From: Fodinicurvata fenggangensis DSM 21160
GTDB lineage: Bacteria; Pseudomonadota; Alphaproteobacteria; Kiloniellales; DSM-21159
DNA length: 64,000 nt
Direction of reading: 5' to 3'
NCBI RefSeq assembly: GCF_000686045.1
Contig: NZ_JMLV01000009.1
Coordinates: 1 to 64,000 of the forward strand
This document shows, piece by piece, positions 7,900-18,381 of the stretch; the first letter of the stretch is position 1, and each line of letters starts with the position of its first letter. Made by a program: the position numbers and the translations under genes. The notes beneath the pieces are model-generated. The model did no database searches. It saw only the letters and a program-made list of their open reading frames with translations, and was not told the DNA's origin.

Positions 7900-8862
7900 T
7901 CAAGTCCCGCTCCCCAATCGGCTTTTTGCGGGGCGCGCCTGCGGGACGGGAGTGGTTAGCGTCTCGCCTTCTTCTTCGAAAACCGGCGTTGCTTCTGGCT
8001 GGCGGATTGGCTGGGGCTGCTCTTCGCGCTCGGCCAGATGCTTGAGAAAACGTGAGCAGAGCCGTTGTACCTTGGACAGGAGCCAGTTGCATTGACGGTT
8101 CTGTGCGGCGCTCAAGCCCAGGATTTTCGAACGATTCAGAAGCCGGGCACGTCTGTCCATCAAGGGCCGGTACTTGCGATAGAAAAGCCGTGTGCCCTCC
8201 AGCATTGCTGGGCTTTTGCTCAGGTGATCGTTGCGTCCGCGATGCAGCGTGACGACGGCGTGCGGGACGGGCAACAAGCGCTTGCCCTGCTGCAAGAAAT
8301 CGATGGCCAGGGCACGATCTTCGGAAACCTGCAACGCCGGATCGAAACCGCCCACAGCCAGGAAGGCGGCGCGGCGCACGACGATGTTCTGGCCCCCGAT
8401 ACCGGGATTGTGGACCAACAGCTCGGACAACAGATCCTCGGTGCTGTAAAGACAGGATTCCGTGGTATGTACGCCTTCACCTTCTGTTATGGCATCCTTG
8501 CGCCCGATCAGCAGGTCGGATGGGGCCTCTGCTGCCTGAAAGGCCAAGGCCATCTGTGCCAGGTAATTCGGTGCCCACTCGTCGTCGTCGTCCAGGAATG
8601 CAACAAATTCGCCAGTGGCCCGATCCGCCCCGGCATTGCGTGCGGAACTCACGCCGACGCGCGGTGCCAGGCGCAGCAACGTGACGCCCTGGGGCAAGGT
8701 CTCGGGTGGAACCGGCGTTATGCCATTGTCCACCACGATGATTTCGCGCGGCACATGCGTTTGCGCCCGCACGGATCTCAACGCACGTTGTACCCACAAG
8801 GGCCGGTCACAGGTGGGGATGACCACCGAGATATCCCAAATATTCTCTGTCATACCCTGCAC
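7900..8862 (-). CDS. Glycosyltransferase family 2
   Basis: This 320-residue GT-A enzyme has the textbook N-terminus DISVVIPTCDRPLWVQRALR and the metal/nucleotide site FVAFLDDDDEWAPNYLAQM (Asp 91-94). It also has a middle segment VRRAAFLAVGGFDPALQVSE, typical of GT2 enzymes that use an ED acceptor-site motif (SEDRALAIDFL). The C-terminal 60 residues are proline- and glutamate-rich and look disordered. It is cytoplasmic, with no membrane segment. The start is GTG 8862, with ATG 8853 as an alternative; neither has a good ribosome site. It is GC-rich like the dehydratase and sqdB genes and unlike the two distal glycosyltransferases. Sugar and acceptor unknown. Confidence 0.85.
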   Translation of the reverse strand: MQGMTENIWDISVVIPTCDRPLWVQRALRSVRAQTHVPREIIVVDNGITPVPPETLPQGVTLLRLAPRVGVSSARNAGADRATGEFVAFLDDDDEWAPNYLAQMALAFQAAEAPSDLLIGRKDAITEGEGVHTTESCLYSTEDLLSELLVHNPGIGGQNIVVRRAAFLAVGGFDPALQVSEDRALAIDFLQQGKRLLPVPHAVVTLHRGRNDHLSKSPAMLEGTRLFYRKYRPLMDRRARLLNRSKILGLSAAQNRQCNWLLSKVQRLCSRFLKHLAEREEQPQPIRQPEATPVFEEEGETLTTPVPQARPAKSRLGSGT

Positions 8863-9213
8863 GATTCACTTGCATTCTGTTTCAAGAGTTAACCTCATGG
8901 CGCCGTGGTTCACAAGCTTGTTTCAATCACAAGCTGTTACGATTTGTTACTGTTGGGGAAGTTTAACAAAGCCGGCGCATCATCGCCGGCGATATTGCTG
9001 TGTTATATTTCTGACGCAAGCCCGGGTATTCATGTAAAATCTGTTGGGTTGAGTGCGTGCTTTCATCTCAATAACCCCTTTACAGGGTGACTCTGGTCCT
9101 CCATAGGCTTACATAGCTGCGAAAACAGTTTGTCTATTTTCAAATGTGAGGCTTTCTGGGGCACACCGGTTGTTAGATTGCATCGCCGAAGCCTTTCCTA
9201 TACCTAGCAATTG
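8863..9213. promoter_or_regulatory. Divergent intergenic region between GT2 and ABC exporter genes
   Basis: These 350 bases hold no gene I can support. They separate two diverging transcription units, so promoters in both directions are expected. A perfect 7-base-pair inverted repeat with a 6-base loop (gccggcg...cgccggc, 8971-8990) stands in an AT-rich stretch. It lacks an obvious T run on the plus strand and could be an operator or a structured leader. No riboswitch family was recognised. Confidence 0.35.
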
Positions 9214-10983
<1,770 letters not shown>

Positions 10984-10986
10984 GGC

Positions 10987-11196
10987 CCTTCGAGGCTCCG
11001 CTTCGCTCCGCACCTCAGGCTGAGGTTTTTCTTTTATTTTAGTTAGTTACATACCAGCCTCATGCTGAGTCGCGCGACCGTCAGGTCGTGCCTCGAAGCA
11101 CGTTGGCACAGGCGGTTGGGGCTGGGGGAAGGCCAGCGGAACTGTCTGGCCCAGATCCTTCTAGGCTCGCTCACGCTCGCGCCTCAGGATGAGGTC
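10987..11196. repeat. Three copies of a short GC-rich palindromic repeat
   Basis: Related units lie at about 10987-11026, 11054-11102 (inverted) and 11157-11196. Each reads roughly ttcgaggc, a variable GC-rich arm, then cctcaggatgagg. The end part can fold (cctca/tgagg). They fill the gap between the exporter and the tRNA gene. They resemble the dispersed intergenic palindromes common in alphaproteobacterial genomes. Genome-wide copy number cannot be judged here. Confidence 0.55.
11012..11036 (+). terminator. Rho-independent terminator after the ABC exporter
   Basis: A short stem (acctca/tgaggt, 11012-11026) is followed by a long T-rich run (tttttcttttatttt). It lies 28 bases after the exporter stop. 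The stem is also part of the first copy of a local repeat. Confidence 0.55.
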
Positions 11197-11228
11197 ATTT
11201 ATATTAACCAATTGAAATAAAAGGAAAA

Positions 11229-11303
<75 letters not shown>

Positions 11304-11412
11304 TGCATCGGGAAGGCGGCTATACCTAGTGCAGGTAGGGGGTCTTCGTCAATGTTCCAGAAGGCGGGTCAGGCATGTATCATGGCCCTCCACAAGAGCT
11401 GAGGGAATCGGG

Positions 11413-13083
11413 GTGTCGATGAGCGGGTCCGCGGACAATCAGGGCTCGGGTGCAGGACCGGGCGCAGGGTCGGGCCAGGAGGCGGCAGTCCAGGAGGACG
11501 GCGGCACTGGCTATGATGGCGGGGTCGCTTATGATGGCGGAGCGGGCCGCGACTGGGGCCTGGAGGAGGAGAGCTATCGCGCCATCTTCGAAACGGCGCA
11601 GGTCGGCCTCTACCGCAGCTCGCGCGACGGGCGCTTCCTGATGGTGAACCAGGCCCTGGCCGATATCCTGGGCTATGACTCGCCCGAACAGCTCTGCGCC
11701 GAATGCCGCTTCACCACCGGACAGCTTTACCTGGACCCGAACTGGCGCGAGATGATGGTGAAAACCCTGGAAAGCCGGGGAAAGATGGACTCCACGGTCT
11801 GTCAGGTGCGCCGGCGCGACGGTGCCGTGAGATGGGTGCGCCAGGCCGCGCGCATGATGCCGGGCAAGGACGGGGATGCAGACTATTTCGTCGGATCCTT
11901 CGAGGACGTCACACAGCAGATCGAAGCCATGCAGCGCCTGCGCGTGGCCGAGGCCAGCTATCGCAGCCTGTTCGAGCATGCGCGCGAGGGCATCTATCGC
12001 AGCTCGCTGGAGGGGCAGCAGCTGCGCGCCAACCCGGCGCTGGTGCGGCTGAACGGCTATGACAGCGAGGAGGAGCTGCTGGCCGCCGTCGGCGACATCG
12101 CCGAGGAGTGGTATGTGGAGCCGGGCCGACGCGACGAGTTCAAGCGCCTGATGGAGGAGAACGACGAGGTCGTCAACTTTGTCTCCGAGGTCTATCGCCA
12201 CCGGACCCGCGAGCGCATCTGGGTGAGCGAGAACGCCCACCTGGTGCGCGCGGCTGACGGCGCGCCGCTCTACTACGAAGGCTCGGTCCGCGAGATAACC
12301 GACGAGCGCGCCGCCGAGGCCGCCCTGATGGAGGCGCGGCGCAGCGCCGAGGAGGCCAACCGCGCCAAGAGCCGTTTCCTGGCCGGGATGAGCCACGAGC
12401 TGCGCACGCCGCTGAACGCCATCATCGGCTTTGCCGAACTGATCCTCAGCGAGCTGTACGGCTCGCTGGGCAATGCGCGCTATCGCGCCTACCTGGAGGA
12501 TATCCGCGGCAGCGGGCGCCTGTTGCTGAACCTGTTGAACGACATCCTGGACCTGTCGAAGGTCGAGGCCGGGATGATGGAACTGGTGGAGCGCAAGGTG
12601 GTCCTGCCCGAGCTGCTGCAGGATTGCCTGCGCCTGCTGGAGGCCCGGGCCCGAACGGCTCAGGTCGATCTGCGCCTGGAGGTGCCGGCGGGCCTGCCGC
12701 TGCTGCGCTGTGACGAGCGGCGGGTGCGGCAGGTGGCGATCAACCTGCTGTCCAATGCCGTTAAGTACAACCATCCGGGCGGCGAAGCCGTGCTGAAGGC
12801 GCGGCTGCGGGACGACGGCGGGCTGGACCTGGTGGTGTCCGACAACGGCATCGGCCTGTCGGAAGCGGACGCGGCCCGGGTCTTCCAGCCCTTCGTCCAG
12901 GTGCAGCGAGAGATCGACGGCGGCCCCAGCGAAGGCGTGGGGCTGGGCCTGCCGCTCTGTCGCGAGTTGATGGAGATGCACGGCGGCAAGGTGGCGCTGG
13001 ACAGCCGGCTGGGCGAAGGCACCAAGGTCACGGCCAGCTTCCCGCCCGAACGCAGCGTGCCGGCCGAGGACACGTCAGCTTGA
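11413..13083 (+). CDS. Soluble sensor histidine kinase with two PAS domains
   Basis: GTG 11413 follows gaggg at good spacing; ATG 11419 is the alternative. About 556 residues. A glycine-rich, probably disordered N-terminus (repeats of YDGG) is followed by two PAS domains (about 52-170 and 182-300), each opening with a YR-I/L-FE-A pattern. HisKA follows with the phospho-acceptor His near 328 in [19 protein letters not shown], then HATPase_c with NLLSNAVKYN, DNGIGLS and GVGLGLPLCRELMEMHGG. There is no membrane segment, so it senses a cytoplasmic signal. No response regulator is adjacent, making this an orphan kinase. The ligand of the PAS domains is unknown. Confidence 0.85.
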   Translation: MSMSGSADNQGSGAGPGAGSGQEAAVQEDGGTGYDGGVAYDGGAGRDWGLEEESYRAIFETAQVGLYRSSRDGRFLMVNQALADILGYDSPEQLCAECRFTTGQLYLDPNWREMMVKTLESRGKMDSTVCQVRRRDGAVRWVRQAARMMPGKDGDADYFVGSFEDVTQQIEAMQRLRVAEASYRSLFEHAREGIYRSSLEGQQLRANPALVRLNGYDSEEELLAAVGDIAEEWYVEPGRRDEFKRLMEENDEVVNFVSEVYRHRTRERIWVSENAHLVRAADGAPLYYEGSVREITDERAAEAALMEARRSAEEANRAKSRFLAGMSHELRTPLNAIIGFAELILSELYGSLGNARYRAYLEDIRGSGRLLLNLLNDILDLSKVEAGMMELVERKVVLPELLQDCLRLLEARARTAQVDLRLEVPAGLPLLRCDERRVRQVAINLLSNAVKYNHPGGEAVLKARLRDDGGLDLVVSDNGIGLSEADAARVFQPFVQVQREIDGGPSEGVGLGLPLCRELMEMHGGKVALDSRLGEGTKVTASFPPERSVPAEDTSA

Positions 13084-13096
13084 GGGGCCTCGGTTT

Positions 13097-13471
13097 TCAG
13101 GAGCCCCAGTCTTCCGGTGGCTGCGCCAGGACCTGGCCGTCTTCGCGCAGCTCAAGGGGCACCGGCGGCAGGTGGTCGCCCTTGCAGGGGCCGGCCACGC
13201 AGGCGCCCCGGTCCAGGGTGAAGAGTGCGCCGTGGGTGTGGCAGAGCAGGTGCCGCCCGTCGCGCGTCAGGAACTTGTCGGGGAAGATCTCGAGCGGCGT
13301 GCCCAGGTGCGGGCAGGAATTGACATAGCCATGCAGTTGCCGGCCCTGGCGGACGACGATGACGGACAGGCCGTCCGTCCGGCCGGGCAGCTCGAAACCG
13401 CGCGCGCCGCCGTCGGGCAGCTCGTCCAGATGGCAGAGGGGGATAGAGGGGGGAAGATGCCCCGGCGCCAT
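13097..13471 (-). CDS. Rieske-type [2Fe-2S] ferredoxin-like protein
   Basis: ATG 13471 gives 124 residues, starting 11 bases after the EVE-protein gene ends. A longer in-frame extension only runs antisense or out of frame through neighbouring genes. It has the two Rieske cluster motifs, CPH (residues 53-55) and CHTH (77-80), giving two Cys and two His ligands. It lacks a catalytic oxygenase domain, so it probably acts as a small electron carrier or as a free-standing nitrite-reductase-D/ferredoxin-like protein. It ends the tsaD-gpsA-YciI-EVE run and converges on the kinase gene with 13 bases between. The partner is unknown. Confidence 0.85.
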   Translation of the reverse strand: MAPGHLPPSIPLCHLDELPDGGARGFELPGRTDGLSVIVVRQGRQLHGYVNSCPHLGTPLEIFPDKFLTRDGRHLLCHTHGALFTLDRGACVAGPCKGDHLPPVPLELREDGQVLAQPPEDWGS

Positions 13472-13482
13472 GGCGGCTGGGC

Positions 13483-13896
13483 TCAGGCCTCGGTCTCGGC
13501 CAGGCCGCAGATGACCTTCCAGTGCTCCTCGGACACCGGCACCACCGACAGGCGCGACTGCCGGATCAGGGCCAGGCCGTCCAGGCGCGGGTCTTCCTTC
13601 ATCTGCTGCAGGGTGACCGGGGTTTCCACAGGCTTCACCGCCTCGACATCCACCATGCCGAAGCGTCCGCTTTCGTCGGTGTGGTCGGGGTAGTATTCCT
13701 TGACCACGCGCACGATGCCGACAATGCGCTTCTCGTTGACCGAGTGATAGAAGAAGGCCAGGTCGCCCACCTTCATGGCCTTCATGTTGTTCGAGGCCTG
13801 GTAGTTGCGCACGCCGTCCCAGTGGGTGCGCTTCTCGCGGACCTGGTCGTCCCAGGACCAGGTGTTGGGTTCGCTCTTCAACAGCCAGTAAGCCAT
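13483..13896 (-). CDS. EVE domain-containing protein
   Basis: This 137-residue protein consists of one EVE (PUA-like) domain, with the opening MAYWLLKSEPNTWSWDDQ and WDGVRNYQASNNMKAMKVGD characteristic of the THYN1/EVE family. EVE domains bind modified bases in DNA or RNA, and free-standing bacterial versions are widely conserved but of unsettled function. The aromatic cage region (WDGVRNYQA and FFYHSVNEK) is intact and the length is normal for the family. It lies between the YciI-like and Rieske genes on the same strand as tsaD and gpsA, an arrangement common in alphaproteobacteria. Confidence 0.9.
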   Translation of the reverse strand: MAYWLLKSEPNTWSWDDQVREKRTHWDGVRNYQASNNMKAMKVGDLAFFYHSVNEKRIVGIVRVVKEYYPDHTDESGRFGMVDVEAVKPVETPVTLQQMKEDPRLDGLALIRQSRLSVVPVSEEHWKVICGLAETEA

Positions 13897-14024
13897 CGCG
13901 CTCAGGATCTCCTGTCAATTCTGCCCATGGGCGCCGCCGGCCCTCTTGTGCAGGCCGCTCCCTCTTGTGCGCGTCGAGGGGCGCGCTGTAAAGCGAAGGC
14001 CGGCCGCAATCGGGGCGGGGGCGG

Positions 14025-14309
14025 TCAGTTGTGGGGAAAGACCCGCTTGGTGGCGCGGATCTCGACGTTCTCGAACAGGCCGGCGCGCGCATAGGGATCG
14101 CCGGCGGCAAAGGACTCGGCCGCGTTGCGGTCGGGCACGTCCAGGACGATCAGGCTGCCGGCCGGGGTCTGCCCGTCCTCGCCCATCAGGGGGCCGGCAT
14201 AGACCAGCTGGTCGCCGTGGCCTTCCAGATAGGACAGGTGCGCCGGCCGCTTTTCCTTGCGCAGGGCAAGGCCGTTGGCTTTGTCGTGACAGATCAGGGC
14301 GAACAGCAT
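14025..14309 (-). CDS. YciI family protein
   Basis: This 94-residue single-domain protein opens MLFALICHDKANGLALRKE. It contains the conserved His-Asp pair and the block GSLIVLDVPDRNAAESFAAG, ending DPYARAGLFENVEIR. This is the dimeric alpha/beta ferredoxin-like fold of YciI/DGPF proteins, whose proposed active site uses the His/Asp dyad. Its reaction is not established. It is cytoplasmic and full length. About 97 bases separate it from gpsA, and 128 bases lie between it and the EVE gene; no clear terminator is seen in either gap. Confidence 0.9.
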   Translation of the reverse strand: MLFALICHDKANGLALRKEKRPAHLSYLEGHGDQLVYAGPLMGEDGQTPAGSLIVLDVPDRNAAESFAAGDPYARAGLFENVEIRATKRVFPHN

Positions 14310-14405
14310 GCGCCAGTCTCCGCTTAGTATCTCTTATCTTTTGTCGGCAAGCCTACAGCAGCACTGCGGCAGGGGGAAGACTCCAGGTGCGTTCGGCAGT
14401 GGGAT

Positions 14406-15404
14406 TCAGGCCGTTTCCTTCTTCAGCGGGCGGGCCAGCATGGCCTGGATCGTCTGGTCCAGGTCGGCGCCGCCGTTGACCACGGCGTCCACGGCGCCGG
14501 CAATGGGCAGGTCCACGCCCAGGCGGCGCGAGAGCAGGCTGGCCGCCTGGGCGGTGTAGACACCCTCGGTTACGCCCCGCCTGCTGGCCAGGGCGTGCTC
14601 CAGGCTGTCGCCGCGGCCCAAGGCATAGCCCAGGGAATAGTTGCGCGAGGCGCGGCTGGTGCAGGTGAGCGTCAGGTCGCCCAGGCCCGACAGCCCCATG
14701 AAGGTGTCGCGCCGGGCCTCCAGGTGCGTGCCCAGGCGCGCCATCTCGGCCAGGCCCCGGGTGATCAGGGCGGCGCGCGCGTTCTGCCCCAGGTCTCGGC
14801 CCTCGACGATGCCGCAGGCGATGGCCACCACGTTCTTGAAGGCGCCGCCGATCTCGGCCCCGCGGGGATCGTCGGACAGGTAGGGGCGGAAGGCGCCGCC
14901 CGCCAGGGCACCGGCCAGGCGGCTGCCGGCCAGGCGGTCGCGGCAGGCCAGGGTGACGGCGGTGGGCAGGCCGCGCGCGGTCTCCTCCGCGAAACTGGGG
15001 CCCGACAGCACGGCCAGGGGCTGGCCGGGCAGGGTCTCTTCCACCACCTGGCTGGGCAGCTTGCCGCTGTCGCGCTCGATCCCCTTGGCGCAGATCACCA
15101 GCGGGCAGTCGGCGGGCAGCCGGCCGGCCAGCGCGGTGCAGAGATCGCGCAGGCCCTGGGCGGGAATGGCCAGCAGGACGGCCTGCGCCGAGTCCAGGCA
15201 AGCGTCCAGGTCGCTGCTGGCGCGCACGGCCGCGTTCAGCGCGATGCCGGGCAGGTGGCGCGGGTTCTCCTGGCGGCTGTTGATCGTTTCGGCCAGCTCG
15301 GCGTCGCGGGCCCAGAGCGTGACCTGTCCGCCGGCAAGTGCGGCGATCTGGGCCAGGGCGGTGCCCCAGGCGCCGGCGCCCAGAACGGCGATGTTGTGCA
15401 GCAT
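14406..15404 (-). CDS. gpsA: Glycerol-3-phosphate dehydrogenase [NAD(P)+]
   Basis: This 332-residue enzyme reduces dihydroxyacetone phosphate to sn-glycerol 3-phosphate, the backbone for phospholipids. The N-terminal Rossmann motif is VLGAGAWGTALAQIAA (residues 7-22). Later motifs include VICAKGIERDSGKLPSQV, VLSGPSFAEETARGLPTAVT and GLSGLGDLTLTCTS, and the catalytic lysine lies in EIGGAFKNVVAIACGIVEG. Length and motif order match GpsA closely. It follows tsaD by 40 bases on the same strand, a common pairing. The frame is intact with typical high-GC codon use. Confidence 0.96.
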   Translation of the reverse strand: MLHNIAVLGAGAWGTALAQIAALAGGQVTLWARDAELAETINSRQENPRHLPGIALNAAVRASSDLDACLDSAQAVLLAIPAQGLRDLCTALAGRLPADCPLVICAKGIERDSGKLPSQVVEETLPGQPLAVLSGPSFAEETARGLPTAVTLACRDRLAGSRLAGALAGGAFRPYLSDDPRGAEIGGAFKNVVAIACGIVEGRDLGQNARAALITRGLAEMARLGTHLEARRDTFMGLSGLGDLTLTCTSRASRNYSLGYALGRGDSLEHALASRRGVTEGVYTAQAASLLSRRLGVDLPIAGAVDAVVNGGADLDQTIQAMLARPLKKETA

Positions 15405-15444
15405 GGTGGGTCTCCTCCTATGCGCCTCGATTTATGCGTCCTGG

Positions 15445-16524
15445 CTATGCATCCTGCCGCTCCGGGACAGGGGGCGCTCCGGGATAGGGGCGCGCGCCGG
15501 GGGGCTGCAGCTCCACCAGCGGCCAGCGCGGCCGGGCGGGAAAGTCCAGCGGTGCGGAGTCTCCAAGTCGCAGGCGCTCCAGGCCGGCCCAGGCGATCAT
15601 GGCGGCATTGTCGGTGCAGAGCTTGAGCGGCGGCGCCACCAGCCGTGTGTCCACTTCGCCGGCCAGGCGGTCCAGGCGGGCGCGCAGGGCCGCGTTGGCG
15701 GCGACCCCGCCGGCGACCACCAGCGGGCCGGGCTGTCCGCGTTCGGCCCGGAAGCGCGCCAGTGCATTGCGGCAGCGGTCCTCCAGGATGTCGGCCACGG
15801 CGGCCTGGAAGCTGGCGGCCAGGTCCCGGCGGTCCTGCAGGCTTGGCACCTCGATCTCGGACAGCGCCTGTCGCACCGCGGTCTTCAGGCCGGAAAAGGA
15901 AAAGTCGCAGCCGGGACGGCCCTTCATGGGCCGGGGCAGGGCGAAGCGGCCGGCGTCCCCCTGCTTTGCCGCCTGCTCCAGGGCCGGCCCGCCCGGATAG
16001 CCCAGGTCAAGCAGCTTGGCCGACTTGTCGAAGGCCTCGCCGGCGGCGTCGTCCACCGTGCCGCCATAGCGCTGGTAGCGGCCCACGCCGTCCACGGCCA
16101 GCAGCTGGCAGTGCCCGCCCGAGACCAGCAGCAGCAGGTAGGGGAAATCCACATCGTCGCTCAGCCGCACCGTCAGGGCGTGGCCCTCCAGGTGGTTGAC
16201 GGCCAGGAAGGGCAGGTCGTTGACCGCCGCCAGAGCCTTGGCCGTCATGACGCCCACCAGGACGCCGCCGATCAGGCCGGGGCCGGAAGTGGCGGCCACG
16301 CCGTCCAGATCGCGGAATGTCAGCTCTGCCTCGTCCATGGTGGCGGCGATCAGGCGGTCGAGATGCTCCAGGTGGCTGCGCGCCGCAATCTCGGGCACCA
16401 CGCCGCCGAAGGCCTGGTGCTCGGTGATCTGGGACAGCACCTTGTGGGCCACGATGGTCCGGTCGTCGCGGACCACGGCGGCCGCCGTCTCGTCACAGGA
16501 GGTTTCGATGCCCAGTACCAGCAT
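15445..16524 (-). CDS. tsaD: tRNA N6-adenosine threonylcarbamoyltransferase
   Basis: The 359-residue protein is the Kae1/Qri7/TsaD family subunit that transfers the threonylcarbamoyl group onto A37 of ANN-decoding tRNAs, including the tRNA-Thr in this window. The start is [18 protein letters not shown]. The metal-binding HLEGH motif is at residues 111-115, [10 protein letters not shown] follows, and [15 protein letters not shown] lies in the C-terminal half. The C-terminus is proline-rich and slightly extended. It is the first gene of the minus-strand run tsaD-gpsA-YciI-EVE-Rieske and diverges from hemC. Confidence 0.97.
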   Translation of the reverse strand: MLVLGIETSCDETAAAVVRDDRTIVAHKVLSQITEHQAFGGVVPEIAARSHLEHLDRLIAATMDEAELTFRDLDGVAATSGPGLIGGVLVGVMTAKALAAVNDLPFLAVNHLEGHALTVRLSDDVDFPYLLLLVSGGHCQLLAVDGVGRYQRYGGTVDDAAGEAFDKSAKLLDLGYPGGPALEQAAKQGDAGRFALPRPMKGRPGCDFSFSGLKTAVRQALSEIEVPSLQDRRDLAASFQAAVADILEDRCRNALARFRAERGQPGPLVVAGGVAANAALRARLDRLAGEVDTRLVAPPLKLCTDNAAMIAWAGLERLRLGDSAPLDFPARPRWPLVELQPPGARPYPGAPPVPERQDA

Positions 16525-16691
16525 GCGTCTCGTCTCATCAAATTGCGCGTGCGCGCGAGGGCCTACAGGCCTTTATCCCCCAAGGTCTTTATCCCCGTGC
16601 TCAGCTATGCCTATAACTGGCAATGCCCCGGGGCAAGCGAAAGCCCATCCCGGATATTATTTGCAGAATTTGCGGGGAAAGACACAACGGC
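16525..16691. promoter_or_regulatory. Divergent promoter region between tsaD and hemC
   Basis: These 167 bases must carry the start signals of two divergent units, tsaD-gpsA on the minus strand and hemC-hemD-mitofilin-hemY on the plus strand. The arrangement is common in alphaproteobacteria. A longer frame into hemC exists from 16623, but the HemC family start is at 16692. No operator could be named with confidence. Confidence 0.4.
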
Positions 16692-17633
16692 ATGCCTCTT
16701 CTGAAACTGGGAACACGCGGCAGCCCCCTGGCGTTGGCACAGGCCGAGGAGGCCCGGCGCCTGCTGGCTGCGGCCCATCCCGACCTGCGGGCCGAGGACG
16801 CCATCGAGATCGTGATCATCAAGACCACCGGCGACCGGGTGCTGGACCGGCCGCTGGCGGAGATCGGCGGCAAGGGCCTGTTCGTCAAGGAAATCGAGGA
16901 GGCTCTGGGCGACGGCCGGATCGATGCGGCGGTGCACTCCATGAAGGATGTACCCACCTGGCTGCCGGACGATTATACCATCGCAGCCGTCCTGGAGCGC
17001 GAGGATCCGCGCGATGCCTTCTTCTCGCCGCATGGCGCCTCGCTGGCCGACCTGCCCCACGGCGCCCGGGTGGGCTCGGCCTCGCTGCGCCGCCAGTCCC
17101 AGATTCGCCATGCGCGCCCGGACCTGGAGGTGGTCAACTTCCGCGGCAACGTGCAGTCGCGCCTGCGCAAGCTGGGCGAGGGGCAGGTTGATGCCACCCT
17201 GCTGGCGCTGGCCGGGCTGAAGCGCCTGGGGCGCGAGGACCTGCTGCAGGCGGTGCTGCCCGTCGAGGAGATGCTGCCGGCGGCCGGCCAGGGCGCCATC
17301 GGCCTGGAATGCCGACGCGAAGATGCGCGTACGTTGGAGTACGTACGAGCGATCGACCACGGGGAAACCTCCCTCCGCGTGGGCGCGGAACGGGCCTGCC
17401 TGGACGTCCTGGAGGGCTCCTGCCGTACGCCGATCGCAGCCCTGGCCGAGCTGACGGCAGGGGGTGAGCTGCACCTGCGCGCCCTGGTGGCCGAGCCCGA
17501 CGGCAGCGCCCTGAACCGGGCCGAGCGCCGGGGACCGGCCGACCAGGCCGAGGAGATCGGCCGCGCGGTGGGCCAGGAACTGCGCACGGCGGCGGGCGAG
17601 GCCTTCTTCGAGGCCCTGAAGGACCTGTTCTGA
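16692..17633 (+). CDS. hemC: Hydroxymethylbilane synthase (porphobilinogen deaminase)
   Basis: ATG 16692 gives 313 residues and begins with the family hallmark MPLLKLGTRGSPLALAQAEE. The longer in-frame start at 16623 adds residues that do not match the family. It polymerises four porphobilinogens into hydroxymethylbilane. AVHSMKDVP carries the catalytic lysine/aspartate region, GSASLRRQSQ binds substrate, and the Cys in GSCRTPIAA holds the dipyrromethane cofactor. It is the first gene of the hem operon: hemD follows after one base. Confidence 0.97.
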   Translation: MPLLKLGTRGSPLALAQAEEARRLLAAAHPDLRAEDAIEIVIIKTTGDRVLDRPLAEIGGKGLFVKEIEEALGDGRIDAAVHSMKDVPTWLPDDYTIAAVLEREDPRDAFFSPHGASLADLPHGARVGSASLRRQSQIRHARPDLEVVNFRGNVQSRLRKLGEGQVDATLLALAGLKRLGREDLLQAVLPVEEMLPAAGQGAIGLECRREDARTLEYVRAIDHGETSLRVGAERACLDVLEGSCRTPIAALAELTAGGELHLRALVAEPDGSALNRAERRGPADQAEEIGRAVGQELRTAAGEAFFEALKDLF

Positions 17634-17634
17634 C

Positions 17635-18381
17635 ATGCATCTTCTCCTGACCCGGCCGCGCGCGGACGCAGAGGAAACCCTGGCGGCGCTCGAGGCTCGG
17701 GGGCACCAGGTCTGGCTGGAGCCGCTGCTGGAGATCCAGCCGCGCGAAAGGGCCGCCCTCGACCTGGAGGGGGTGCAGGGGCTGGTGATCACCAGCCGCA
17801 ACGGCCTGCGCGCCTATCTGGAGGCCTGCCCGCGCCGGGACCTGCCGGTCTATGCGGTGGGCCCGGCCAGTGCCGAGGCCGCGCGCCAGGCCGGTTTTGC
17901 CGAGGTGCAATCGGCTGACGGCGATGCGGTCAAGCTGGCCGCCCTGATTCAGCGCCAGGTCGATCCCGCGGCTGGCGCCCTGCTGCATCCCTCGGGCCGT
18001 GACGTGGCCGGTGCCCTGGGCGCACGGCTGGAAGCGGCGGGATACGACCTGCGCCGCGTGGTGCTGTACGAGGCGCGCGCCGCCCGTGCGCTTTCGCCCG
18101 CGACATCAGGGCTCTTGCGGGGCGGTACTCTGAATGCTGTACTTCTTTTCTCTCCCCGTACGGCGGAGACCTTTGCTAGACTGGTTAAGCAGGAGGAGTT
18201 GGCCTCCGCCTGCGCGGGCCTGCAGGCCTTCTGTCTCAGTCCGGCAGTGGCGGCTGCGGCCGGCAGCTTCTGGCAGGCCGTGCATACGGCGGAGAAGCCG
18301 AATCAGGCGGCCATGCTGGCCCTGATCGATGGGATGGACCCCGGAACGGGTGAACAGGAAAGCGGGAAAGGAAGCAGATGA
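17635..18381 (+). CDS. hemD: Uroporphyrinogen-III synthase
   Basis: This 248-residue protein starts one base after the hemC stop. It closes and inverts ring D of hydroxymethylbilane. HemD is poorly conserved in sequence; what can be seen is the start LLTRPRADAEETLAALEARG, the internal GLVITSRNGLRAYLEACPRR and AVGPASAEAARQAGF. A C-terminal LLFSPRTAETFARLV segment matches the family pattern as well. Position between hemC and the mitofilin-hemY pair makes the call firm. Its last codons overlap the next start (ATGA), indicating translational coupling. Confidence 0.92.
   Translation: MHLLLTRPRADAEETLAALEARGHQVWLEPLLEIQPRERAALDLEGVQGLVITSRNGLRAYLEACPRRDLPVYAVGPASAEAARQAGFAEVQSADGDAVKLAALIQRQVDPAAGALLHPSGRDVAGALGARLEAAGYDLRRVVLYEARAARALSPATSGLLRGGTLNAVLLFSPRTAETFARLVKQEELASACAGLQAFCLSPAVAAAAGSFWQAVHTAEKPNQAAMLALIDGMDPGTGEQESGKGSR

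Noticed and set aside
7815-8045. Plus-strand frame of 76 codons in the gap and GT2 gene
   Set aside because: Most of it is antisense to the GT2 gene and no domain or ribosome site supports it.
11380-12981. Minus-strand open frame of 533 codons over the double-PAS kinase
   Set aside because: The plus strand encodes clear HisKA and HATPase motifs; the opposite frame has none.
16623-16691. Longer N-terminus for hemC
   Set aside because: The extra 23 residues do not resemble HemC, whose conserved start is at 16692.
14953-16704. Plus-strand open frame of 583 codons over gpsA and tsaD
   Set aside because: Shadow of two conserved enzymes on the other strand; no motif and no sensible start.
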